Shown in pieces: positions 21,706 to 30,440 of a stretch of 64,000 nucleotides of DNA. The notes beneath the pieces are model-generated. The model was not told the DNA's origin and ran no database searches. It was given only the letters and a program-made list of their open reading frames with translations. Source of the DNA: Sycon ciliatum (Eukaryota; Porifera; Calcarea; Leucosolenida; Sycettidae); contig NC_088654.1 of NCBI RefSeq assembly GCF_964019385.1, positions 4,981,597 to 5,045,596 of the forward strand, read 5' to 3'. Made by a program: the position numbers and the translations under genes. The first letter of the stretch is position 1. The number at the start of each line of letters is the position of its first letter.

Positions 21706-22409
21706 ATGATAATGATGATAATGGAGGAATGATCATTCTTATACACCAGAAATGGCGCAAGTGCGCGCTTTCCACATAATATCAATGGCATATGCAAGCT
21801 GCTAAAATGGTAAAGTGTGAGAACAGCGATAAATAATCATAGTACGCGCTCATTGGTGGAGAAACACACCACACAAGCGACGAAAATCTTACTCGGAATA
21901 CTGATGCCAATGGAAAGTACATGTATGTTGTTTATTATTATGATGTTGCAATGTCCATGTATGCAGGCGAGGCGAGACTCACCGCCGAGATCCCCCAACG
22001 CGACAGGCTCGGTTGCCGTTCAGGATTCACACCGACCTGTCCGCCCGTCAACAGGATCGACAGCGGGAGGCCCCACTGATGCCGATGTCGATGCACACCA
22101 GGAAACTTGTAGTTGTAGTCGTGAGTGTGATACTAACAGGTCTAGTAGCAACCACTGACAAACGAGAGGCCAGCTGGGGCATTCACTCCAGTCAGGGATG
22201 CTTGGTCGACGCTTCGTATCAGCACCTCAGCTCAGTTTGATCAAAGATGTTGCAGATGTGTCTTGCTTTCCTCCTTCCTTCTTCACCGACTCGTCTTGTC
22301 ATCTCTCCTTCTTTCTTCACCGACTCTTCGTGTCCACTCTGCTCTGCCACTAACGGCGCATTAAAACTTCAGAACTAAATATTGCGACAGAGCTTTCGGC
22401 CATATTACA

Positions 22410-22883
22410 GGGATCTCGGCGGTGGGTCTCGCCTCGCCTGCATACATGGACATTGCAACATCATAATAATAAACAACATACATGTACTTTCCATTGGCAT
22501 CAGTATTCCGAGTAAGATTTTCGTCGCTTGTGTGGTGTGTTTCTCCACCAATGAGCGCGTACTATGATTATTTATCGCTGTTCTCACACTTTACCATTTT
22601 AGCAGCTTGCATATGCCATTGATATTATGTGGAAAGCGCGCACTTGCGCCATTTCTGGTGTATAAGAATGATCATTCCTCCATTATCATCATTATCATCC
22701 TCTACTGATGAGCTCCGACAGGGAGCGAAACAGCTGTCTAGAGGCGTGGAGCAATATTATCTCTCAACGGAAGTGTCCTTGCTGGTGTCTGTATGGTTCG
22801 GCTGAAGAGCGCGTGGTTGTGATGAGTTGGGAATGCAATGAATTGAAAATATGGCCGAAAGCTCTGTCGCAATATTTAGTTCT
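22410..22883 (+). repeat. Inverted partial unit closing the 850-bp array
   Basis: Reverse complement of the unit from its GGGATCTCGG region through the unit start and about 45 bp into the preceding unit end (CGCAATATTTAGTTCT). It abuts unit 5 with about three unmatched bases. Terminal inverted partial copies are typical of Penelope-like element insertions. Confidence 0.88.
22699..22744 (+). ncRNA. Hammerhead ribozyme in the inverted partial unit
   Basis: Same 46-nt sequence as in the direct units, here on the plus strand and complete. Confidence 0.88.
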
Positions 22884-22971
22884 CTTCAGGATAGTACAGG
22901 GAATGTTGAAAATTTGAAAAACACGTAACTATAGAGAATGAAAGAATGAAAAATGTCAACACTTCAACATA

Positions 22972-23160
22972 CAGTCAACTTCGCTAATAACGACTTCGGG
23001 TATAAAGACAATTCGTGAATAACGACAGAATTTCCATGCCCAGAGCATAGTCCCATCCCACTGTAATACATAATAATGAGAATTCGGGTATAACGACACT
23101 TCGCGAATAAGGACACCTTTTTGATGCTCCGCGCAGTGTCGTTATAAGCGAAGTAGACTG
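22972..23160. mobile_element. pogo-like MITE, 189 bp, copy 1
   Basis: Ends CAGTCAACTTCGCTAATAACGAC and, inverted, CAGTCTACTTCGCTTATAACGAC; flanked by TA on both sides. A close relative is at 52992-53183. Internal word GGGTATAACGACACTTCGCG is shared. Confidence 0.88.
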
Positions 23161-23202
23161 TAGGTGTTAAAAATGATTAAAGATTTAAAAACTCAAAAAA
23201 AA

Positions 23203-23349
23203 ACAGCTGCAAGTTGTAGACAAACACGTTGAACACATCAGGGAACACTTGTCACACTTTCACGAGGTGTGACACCAAACAACTGCAACGATAACACATT
23301 CTCCTTCTGTACACATAGTTCAAAGTGTTTGTCTACAACTTGCAGCTGT
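23203..23349. repeat. Perfect-arm inverted repeat (hairpin MITE or foldback), 147 bp
   Basis: The first 32 bases (ACAGCTGCAAGTTGTAGACA...) are inverted at the right end with a single mismatch. The loop of about 83 bp has no coding sense. It is preceded by an A-rich tract. No target duplication is obvious. Confidence 0.75.
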
Positions 23350-23690
23350 TGTGATTTGCTTACTTTGTTGCATACAAAATCCACTTCAGAATTATATCCT
23401 CGTTGACTTGAAATGGTTTTGCTTAGGCAGAAACAGGAACATTCTGAAGAAAACATTGACTGTCCCCACCAGGATTCGAAGTAGAGACCTTCGCTTGGTT
23501 TATCACCTTAATTACCTTTATCCACCATTCAGTGATGTCCTCTAGCTTAAGACCATCATGAGAAAAGGTTCTGAGAAACAAACTAACCATTCCAGTGATG
23601 ACATGTGCATTTTCTGATGCATGTACTCAATGACTACGTACATTGTGCATGTGCTCTTCGTTGTCTTCTGCACGTGATTGCAGCATTCCT
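23350..23690. repeat. Fragment of the family 5' flank
   Basis: From about 23490 the sequence TTTATCACCTTAATTACCTT.ATCCACCATTCAGTGATGTC...GAAGACCATCA.GAGAAAA matches the distal flank at 13.64 and 37.82 kb. No gene is seen. Confidence 0.6.
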
Positions 23691-24174
23691 CTGGCCGTAA
23701 TTTTCAAACACTGCATGCAAACATCCAGTACGTTTTGCGTCATCTATTGCACGGAAAAAAGTTGGTGGCGCAAGGAGAAGCTTGTCGTTTGGTATGGCAA
23801 GTGATCACTGCTGCTTCTTGTTTTCAGAGTCAGCAATGCACTTTGTTCTGCTGCGTTTGGAGTAGCGTTATAGTAGAAATAATTGCTGGGGAGACGTGGT
23901 GGGGAGGGGGGGGGGGGGGGAGCTTTCCCGCGCAGGTATGAGTTTGGACGTAGTTCAGCATGGTCGAGCGGAAAAATTTAACATTGTTTATTTCAAGAGA
24001 ACCCCAAAAGGAAGACGGAGAACATGTCCTCGGCGCAAAAAGAGGCGTTCGACTATTTGCCGGTGTATAGTTCTTGCCAATTGCGGACGTAACTGGCTCT
24101 TTTGCAAGCGCTTGATAATTGACTATTTTCAAGACGCGCATTTGTGGCGTCAAGGGGTGATGGGATCGCGACAG

Positions 24175-25390
24175 TAGGGCGTCTAACAGTAGGTCGAAGT
24201 ACACCTGGGCGCCAGACTTGACGGCGTCTGTGACAATAGGGCGTTGCAGCGTAAGGCGCGAGAATATTTTGCCGCGCAGACAGTAAGGCGTATGGACCAC
24301 ACGTCCCCGAGACAGAATGTCACCACTACCACAGGGCGTCTCGTAGCGTTGCGAGGGCAGCAAGCAACCGGTCACACGTTACTCCCTGTTTGTCAGGTAA
24401 TAGGGCATACACGAGCGGAAATACCTGACCGTCACAGCGAGCATGGATTGTGTATAATTGACAAAATAGCTTGGGGACGCTCTTGAAGGTACCATCCACG
24501 TAGCAGCTTTCGGAGGTTTCGAGTAGATTCAGATTCTCGTTTGTACTGAACAGAAGAATCCGGTCTTCTCCAGGTCCGCTGTCGAACATCAGAAAGTTCT
24601 TGTTACTTGCTGTCAATTTAAACTGCTCCGGGAGAACAAGTTCTTGTAAGTTTCTTGGATTTGGAGGAACATTACCTGCAGCAAGCCGTTCGCGCTGGAT
24701 AGGTTTCTTAAGGGAAGAAGGCATCTTCTTAAGGGAAGATGCCTTAGGTAACGAGGATAGGCAATCAGCAGACAGATCATGCGTTGCAGCTCTCAGAACG
24801 GCACTCGTTGGCTCAATTGTCGTTGCGGCCCTTGTCCGTAGCTCCTCCTTGGCTTTCTCAATTGTGACACGCGTCGCATACAGTGGGTGGCAGTGTGGAA
24901 CGGTCTTGAACACGTCATCCCTGACAGTTTTACAGCGACCCTTGCATTCGCCTCGCCGCTCACACCTCCAGTAAGTCGTGTCCTGTAGTCCGTCATTGTC
25001 CTTGGTGTACGAAAACCCCTCATGGATGAGGAGTCTCTTCTTCTTCTTCGTAGTAGATAAGTGAATACCATTGGCTTGAGCTGCCATAGTCAGATTCGGT
25101 TATCGGTTATGACTAGAAAATCAGAACATTGCTTGGGATAATTGGGGGGGGGGGGGCGTACCTGTGTTTTATTCCGAGGTGATTTGTTAAGTGATTCGAC
25201 TTTCGTCGACATTAAACAGTTTAGCGCCGATTCGTCTCGCCTCCGACGTGTCCCGACGCATTGATGTCTCAGTGCCCTCGTGTCTCAGCGCCGTGATGTC
25301 TTTGCGCCCTCGTGTCTCAGCGCCGTTTGAGGGCGCCGAAACGTCTTAGCGCCCTAAAATCTCGCGCCCTTTCGTCGTAAACCCGTTGGT
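24175..25390 (-). mobile_element. Non-autonomous MULE with FLYWCH/transposase remnant
   Basis: Both ends are rich in short GGGCGC/GGCGTC words: AGTAGGGCGTCTAACAGTAGG at the left, and GGGCGCGAGATTTTAGGGCGCTAAGACG (minus strand) at the right. These look like degenerate, internally repetitive MULE termini. It sits inside a TTAA-type element, breaking it after CCATCACCCC. The target duplication could not be read. Confidence 0.6.
24326..25087 (-). CDS. Truncated MULE transposase with N-terminal FLYWCH zinc finger
   Basis: A 253-aa frame. Residues about 20-70 form a FLYWCH-type zinc finger: GFSYTKDN, then TTYWRCERRGECKGR, then HCHPLY. Residues 196-245 are the start of a Mutator-like DDE domain: YVDGTFKSVPKLFCQLYTIH, with the first catalytic Asp at about 198, and FPLVYALLPDKQG. 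The frame ends at about 253, right after LLAALATL. Full-length proteins of this type are much longer, so the other catalytic residues and the SWIM zinc finger are missing through internal deletion. It may still bind DNA but should not transpose. In free-living MULEs this enzyme acts on terminal repeats in the nucleus. Confidence 0.8.
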   Translation of the reverse strand: MAAQANGIHLSTTKKKKRLLIHEGFSYTKDNDGLQDTTYWRCERRGECKGRCKTVRDDVFKTVPHCHPLYATRVTIEKAKEELRTRAATTIEPTSAVLRAATHDLSADCLSSLPKASSLKKMPSSLKKPIQRERLAAGNVPPNPRNLQELVLPEQFKLTASNKNFLMFDSGPGEDRILLFSTNENLNLLETSESCYVDGTFKSVPKLFCQLYTIHARCDGQVFPLVYALLPDKQGVTCDRLLAALATLRDALW

Positions 25391-25764
25391 TTGTAGGAAA
25401 GGAAAAGGACCTATGGAAACGAGTGAATAGTAACTCTCCATCACTGAAGCCAGATACTATATAATTATACAGTCAGAAAGTGCAACAACTAGGCATAGAA
25501 CTGACAGAGTACAGAGACATTCGACGTCCTGACACCTAGCTTCAACACATCCCCGTAACGCTAACCGAATGCCTTCAAACTCGGAACAAGGCAGGCAGGC
25601 ATAGTGGGATGGTCTAAGGTTATGATTGAAAAACAGACGGTACAAGGTTCAAGTCCTATCAAGACACCCCAAAGGAGACGTATTTGCAAAATTTGGTCGA
25701 AATTGGCGATATCAACTTGCACAAAATTTCTGGTTTTCTCAGAAATGCTCTCTTAAAATTGAAC

Positions 25765-26304
25765 AGATTTAAATGAAATTCCGGACACAATGGGTTTAGT
25801 GTTCTCCCTATGTCACTGGTTGTGGAGCAGGACATTCCTCTATTTGGAGCATTACCTGCGAATGGCTGGGTGCACGTGATGTTCTCTTGATCAATGTGTC
25901 TACGCTAAAGTTCACTCAGGAAACATTTCCACATACAGACAGACCACGTAGCTTTGCACAACAATTGACAGTTGATCAAGGACAGAACATTAATGTTCGC
26001 GAACCTAATAGCTTCGTGTACCCTCCTGGAGTTCAATCTTGAACTTCTCGTGGCCAGTTTTAAGACGTCCAAGAGCAAAATATATTGTCCTGGGTATAGA
26101 ATGACAAGTAGACCAAACAGAAGCAAACCAAAACGACACGAACGTACGGGTGGGTTTCTACAAACAAAGATGTGTGCACCAATATCACAAGGTAAAACTT
26201 TTACAGGCGTAATGCATTGCCTATTCCGAGATTATGAATAGGTATGAAATTATTGAAAGTGCAAGCACTATGGTATGTTGAGGACAATACAGATTTGCAA
26301 TTTA
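25765..26304. repeat. 3' flank of Merlin-like gene copy 3
   Basis: Homologous to 4.70-5.21 kb, for example GGAGCATTACCTGCGAATGG against GTAGCATAACCTGTGAAGGG, then CTAGGTGCACGTGA-type sequence, CCAAACAGAAGCAAACCAAA, GGGTGGGTTTCTACAAACAA. Confidence 0.7.
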
Positions 26305-27318
26305 CTATGAAGTATCTTCACGCAAAACATTCAGATAACATGCAAACGGATTTTTGGACAGAACTACAGACTGGGTATTGAAAAAGCGTTGCAATGCTAG
26401 CACCTGAGCGCACATTTCAAAATCTGGCGTTTTCCTGAACAGTAATTGTAGTCTAGAATGGGTTTTTTGAAATTCTTCCCATAAGCAGGAAATGGCTGCC
26501 TCGTGATCCTTGCGCTGCCTTGATGAGCAATATTTCTGATCATCAACATCAGTAAACAAGTAGCCACGCACACAGCCGGTCATCTGGGAAAGATCGATTG
26601 AGGAAGATTTGTAAATGACCTTGGTTCCTGGTACTAACCATTTCTCTACAAATGTAGGCATGCTAGAAAGGTCACCTGAACTGTCCACCATTGTCACTGC
26701 AACGCTACTGTTCATCCCTACCGCAATAATCATCGTTCTCTCAGCGTTTGGCTTGAAAACATCCAAATGCACTGGATGTACAAGTCCTAACTTCAAATTC
26801 TTTTCAAGCATCCCGAGACTTTTGGAGAGTATCCACTGATATGATCTGTATTTCGGTGTAATCTTCACTTTGGACGAGGTTGGTAGGTCAAACAATGTGA
26901 AGAAGCCTAGCAAAATCTCCATGAGATTTCCTGGGATACTGGAAAGATTCGATTCAGCTACAGTCCTCCATGAAGACGAGCAACCGGTGCACATCCAATA
27001 ATGACCGCTGCTTGACATTCGCTGAACAAATATTCTGGCTGATCTTTCGCATCGGGTACATTGCATTTTATTACAAATCACCTTCCTTCTCGCCAAGAAG
27101 CGTAGCAATGACTGATTGTTCTGTATATCTCCCTCAAGGTCCTTCGAGGAGTACTCTTCCTCCTTGCACTGCTCATCGTCCAGTATGGTACTTGGTTCAA
27201 CAATCTCCATTCCCCTTACACGTGCATTGGCTGCTACTCCTTCAGACGCACCGGCGGAAGCTGAGTCATTGACATTGGTATTCATCTTGGTTGACGACGG
27301 TGTCACACTGTGTAACAC
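26305..27318 (-). CDS. Zinc-ribbon / Merlin-like transposase-derived protein, copy 3
   Basis: An intact 337-aa frame, MLHSVTPSSTKMN to LNVLREDTS. The second Met (residue 12) aligns with the internal start of copy 1. The zinc ribbon is C87, C90, C110, C113. The core shows HPVHLDVFKP, TMIIAVGM, VPTFVEKWLVPGTKVIYKSS and a shortened C-terminal helix MCAQVLALQRFFNTQSV. The YKSS replacement of the second acidic site is kept. A conserved upstream block lies at 27.32-27.48 kb. Beyond that, a TTAA-type element starts on the opposite strand 286 bp away, giving a divergent layout. Confidence 0.75.
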   Translation of the reverse strand: MLHSVTPSSTKMNTNVNDSASAGASEGVAANARVRGMEIVEPSTILDDEQCKEEEYSSKDLEGDIQNNQSLLRFLARRKVICNKMQCTRCERSARIFVQRMSSSGHYWMCTGCSSSWRTVAESNLSSIPGNLMEILLGFFTLFDLPTSSKVKITPKYRSYQWILSKSLGMLEKNLKLGLVHPVHLDVFKPNAERTMIIAVGMNSSVAVTMVDSSGDLSSMPTFVEKWLVPGTKVIYKSSSIDLSQMTGCVRGYLFTDVDDQKYCSSRQRKDHEAAISCLWEEFQKTHSRLQLLFRKTPDFEMCAQVLALQRFFNTQSVVLSKNPFACYLNVLREDTS

Positions 27319-27339
27319 TAAACGTTAGCAGAGATTCAG

Positions 27340-27600
27340 TTACTTGGCGGAACAGGCTTTGGACCAGTTTATGTGTCGGAAGAAGTTTATACAAGTCCCT
27401 TAGTGATGACGTAATTATACAATGTGATGATTTTCTCACTCACTCTTTCGATATTGTTGAACTAGCAATGTCACCTGGAGCAGAGTCACACAAGGATAGA
27501 TAATCCCGTTCGCGATCTTGGCGCTTGATTTTGTATTTCGCTATACACGTGTATATTTATGGCAAAACGACACGTCATTGAGATTGTCACTTTCTAATCC
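27340..27600 (-). promoter_or_regulatory. Conserved upstream block of copy 3
   Basis: Shares AAGTTTATACAAGTCCC, TAGTGATGACGTAATTATAC, GTGATGATTTT, GATATTGTTGAACTAGCAAT and CGCGATCTTGGCGCTTGA with the other copies. It contains TGACGTAA, a CRE-like octamer, which is not conserved in all copies. Confidence 0.4.
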
Positions 27601-27604
27601 TTAA

Positions 27605-28401
27605 GAGAGCATGTCTGAGAATACCAAAGTATGTGTGCAAGTGGATCTCTCCGATTTCGCTCAAAATTTGCAGGTAGGTTGCCTTTGGGGTGTGGATCGA
27701 CTGTGCAAAGCCCTTGAAAAAGTTTCTGAAGGGAACCTTGAAATTTGCATACCCCTCAAAAATGGCCGAAATATCACATTATTTATGGGTCTAGAAACGA
27801 GTCACGCCACAGCGTATACGAACAAGCTATGAACAAAACTCCATCAAGCCAACATTGCCTCACCTTAGAAGAGTTCCTGGAGCAGTACCGCTTAGCCACG
27901 CCAGCATCCCAGAAGACGAGGTCCATCACCCCCTGACGCCACAAATGATCGTCTTGAAAATAGCCAATTTACAAGCGCTGGCAAAACAGCCAGCTACGTC
28001 CTCAATTGGCCAGAACTATACACCGGCAGATAGTAGAACACCTCTTCTAGCGCCGAGGACATGTCTCCCATCTTCCTTTTGGGGTTTTCTTGAAATAAAC
28101 TTTTTTGAATTTTTCCACTCGACCATGCTGAAATACGGCCAAAGTCATACCTGCGCAGGAAAGCTCGCCCCTCCGCGACGTCTCCTCAGCAATTTCTACT
28201 CCAACACTACTCCCAAGGCCGCAGAACAAAGTATAGTGTTGACTCTGACAAGGAAAAGCAGCGGTGATCACTTGTCACTCCAAACGACAAGCTTCTCCTT
28301 GCGCCACCAATAATTTTTTGTGCGACTGTTGATGCAAAAGTGACTGAAGGCCTGAGCGCAGTTTTTGAATTTTATTGCAAGATGCACGGTGAAATGCTCT
28401 C
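27605..28401 (+). mobile_element. TTAA-flanked element with small conserved ORF, copy A
   Basis: TTAA at 27601-27604 and 28402-28405. The ends are inverted: GAGAGCATGTC and, reversed, GAGAGCATTTC. The paralogous flank of other family copies runs CTAATCCTTACAA.TATGTATC without the 797-bp insert. It carries an ATG at 27611 that opens SENTKVCVQVDLSDFAQNLQ, which is partly conserved in copies B, C and D. Further along, in another frame, is a stretch matching copies B and C: PDATNDRLENSQFTSAGK, then a stop after about 35 residues. TTAA target use suggests piggyBac mobilisation, but no transposase is present. The ORF is broken in this copy. Confidence 0.65.
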
Positions 28402-28404
28402 TTA

Positions 28405-28575
28405 ATAATTATATTGTATCTTCGAAACTGTGATGGATTAGATGTTCACGCCACACTTGCGAGGTATTTGTAAAATAAATTTTAACCTCACTTTTCTACA
28501 CATGGGGCTGTGTTACTACAAACGTAGTAGTGTGAATGTTTGTATGGGAAATTGCACGGGGCAAACAATAGTGCC
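28405..28575. repeat. Continuation of copy 3's 5' flank after the TTAA insert
   Basis: ATTGTATCTTCGAAACTGTGATGG, TGTGTTACTACAAACGTAGT.GTGTGAA and GGGAAATTGCAC match 13.34-13.47 kb and 37.53-37.65 kb. This confirms that 27605-28401 is an insertion. Confidence 0.65.
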
Positions 28576-28849
28576 TGTACTAAATGCAAGTATAAATTAC
28601 TCGCCAGTGCAGAAAATTAACAAGCAAAGTGTCCACTGAAGTATCAATTTGACAACGCCTACATGATCTAAGCAGCAGTGGGACGTCCGTGAGACGTAGC
28701 ACAGAAGGAAGTGTAGTATGCGTTAACAGTGAACACCATGTGTTGTGAGGTGTAATACCTCTTTTCTTTCTAAAGACTCTCTCTCTCCAACACACAAAAA
28801 GAACAACCGCAACACACAAAACACACAAAAACCATCAAAGTAGGTTAAA

Positions 28850-29700
28850 AGAGCATGTCTGAGAACACCAAAGTGTGTGTGCACGTGGAACTTGCTCAAA
28901 ATGTGCAGGTAGGTTCCCCTTGGGATGTGGATTGCTTGTGCAAAGCCCTTCAATACGTTTCTGGAGGGAACCTTAAAACTTGCATACCCATCAAATATTG
29001 CCAAAATATCAACAAATGAGAGTGCTCAATATTCGTCCCTAATTGTTCAAATAGAGCGAACTTACACACGTGGCCAAAAAATCACATTAGTTATGGGTCG
29101 AGAAACGAGTCATGGCACGGCGTATACGAACAAGTTACCAACAAACACTTCATCGAGCCAACATTGCCTCACCTTAGAACAGTTCTTGGCGCAGAACCAC
29201 TTAGCTACGCCAGGATCTCAGAAGCCAGGGTCCATCACCCCTGACGCCATAAATGAGCGTCTTAACAGTAGTCAATTTACAATCGCAGGCAAAAGAACCA
29301 GTTGCGTAATCAATTGGCAAGAATTATCATACCGGCAGATAGTAGAACACGTCTTCTAGCGCTGAGGATATGTCCCCTATCTTCCTTTTGGGGTTCTCTT
29401 GAAATAAACTTTTTTTGAATTTCTCCTTGGACCATGCTGAAATGCGGCCAAAGTCATTCCTGCGCAAGACGTCTCGCCTCTCCGCCACGTTTCCTAAGCA
29501 ATTTCTACTTCAACACTATTCCCAACGCTGCAGAACAAAGTGTATTGTTGACTCTGACAAGGAAAAGCAGTGGTGATCACTTTTCACTCCAAACTACAAC
29601 CTTCTCCGTGTGCCACCAAAAATTGTTGGCTCACCGTTGATTCAAACGTGACTGAAGTCCTGAGCGCAGTTTTTGGATTTCATTGCAAGATGCGCTTGAA
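28850..29700 (+). mobile_element. TTAA-type element, copy B
   Basis: Starts GGTTAAAAGAGCATGTCTGAGAA and follows copy A at about 75-85% by eye to GATGCGCTTGAAGAGG near 29700. The right terminus is altered. A frame from about 29010 to 29356 stays open through ITLVMGRETSHGTAYTNKL, QHCLTLEQFLAQNHLATP and PDAINERLNSSQFTIAGK, where copy A is frameshifted. This shows a previously longer coding sequence. A GCAGGTAGGT splice-donor-like site follows the first 17 codons in both copies. Confidence 0.6.
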
Positions 29701-30440
29701 GAGGTGTTCTACTATCATGTTTCTGATCGACCTGATCGTCCAGATTTTGATTCTGATCTTGATTGTCCATCAACTCCATCAAATCCGTCGATCTGCAATG
29801 TCACGCGGTTGTCAGCGCACAGCCACTTTCAGGACGCAAACATTATCGTGCTTCGATCGCACAAATCGAGATTTGTTCAATATTTTTTTGGCATTCCTGC
29901 AGAGCTTTCCTGCTAGTGAAATCCGAGTCGTTCAGGGAAGGAAATGGTTGATGTTTGGAGCGACAAGGGTTGTCAGCTCAATTTCTTGTCACACTCGGTA
30001 GAGGTAACCACGCTGCATTGTTTGGCGTGCTGGCGTCTGGAGCGGTGCATGGTGTTGGAGCTTGAGGGCTTGAGGAGGCGATTTCCTTCGTCGGGTTATG
30101 CGGTGAAGTGAAAATAATGAAATTTGATTATTTCCTGAAAACCTGGAGCACTTTTAACTAAGCATGTCCTGGGTAGTAGTGGAGATAGTCCACTGTCCTG
30201 CAGTGCATGGTTCAGAAAAATAGACGCCGCGTAAATGGTTTCTATTGCCCTTGAAATTGGACTATTTAAGCGATGCATTTTTGCGATGTTTGGAGATCAT
30301 GGTCATTGCTTTCCTAGACGTAACCATGCCTCTATGTGGTGGTGATGTGAAGACTATTCAGCTGGGGTAATGTAGGCATGGTGGTGGTTTGCTCTGTCGT
30401 ATTTGGGCCCAATTCGAGGCAGTCCCAAGTTCCAAAGTGC
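29700..30440. other. No gene recognised
   Basis: Short overlapping frames in several phases and no conserved block. A CT/CA-poor unique sequence by eye. Confidence 0.5.

Larger units (their letters stand above)
18161..22406 (-). repeat. 850-bp hammerhead-bearing tandem array (retrozyme-like), 5 direct units
   Basis: Units start at 18161, 19011, 19861, 20711 and 21561; the period is exactly 850 bp and the last unit stops at 22406. Differences between units are single bases (for example CTCTTCAG/TTTTCAG at about 19045 and CAGCAG/CAGCAC at about 22224). Each unit has one complete hammerhead ribozyme on the minus strand, so a minus-strand transcript would be expected to cut itself into 850-nt monomers. 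Each unit also contains a 113-aa plus-strand frame, which is antisense to the ribozyme and has no recognisable domain; I regard it as incidental. No reverse transcriptase is present, so mobility would depend on another element. Near-identity implies recent amplification or homogenisation. Confidence 0.9.
23750..25762 (-). mobile_element. TTAA-type element, copy C, split by a MULE remnant
   Basis: The right edge on the minus strand begins TTAAGAGAGCATTTCTGAGAA, the same start as copies A (27605) and B (28856). It encodes SEKTRNFVQVDIANF, comparable to SENTKVCVQVDLSDF in copy A. The left part (23.75-24.17 kb) is the reverse complement of 27.92-28.32 kb. The middle is replaced by about 1.2 kb of MULE sequence plus about 270 bp that includes a tRNA-B-box-like AAGGTTCAAGTCCTA near 25640. 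Confidence 0.65.

Noticed and set aside
24244-24486. Plus-strand frames across the MULE remnant
   Set aside because: Shadows of the minus-strand transposase and of its repetitive terminus.
25628-25665. AAGGTTCAAGTCCTATCAAG as part of a tRNA gene
   Set aside because: A B-box-like word is present, but no cloverleaf or convincing A box could be drawn; at most a SINE remnant.
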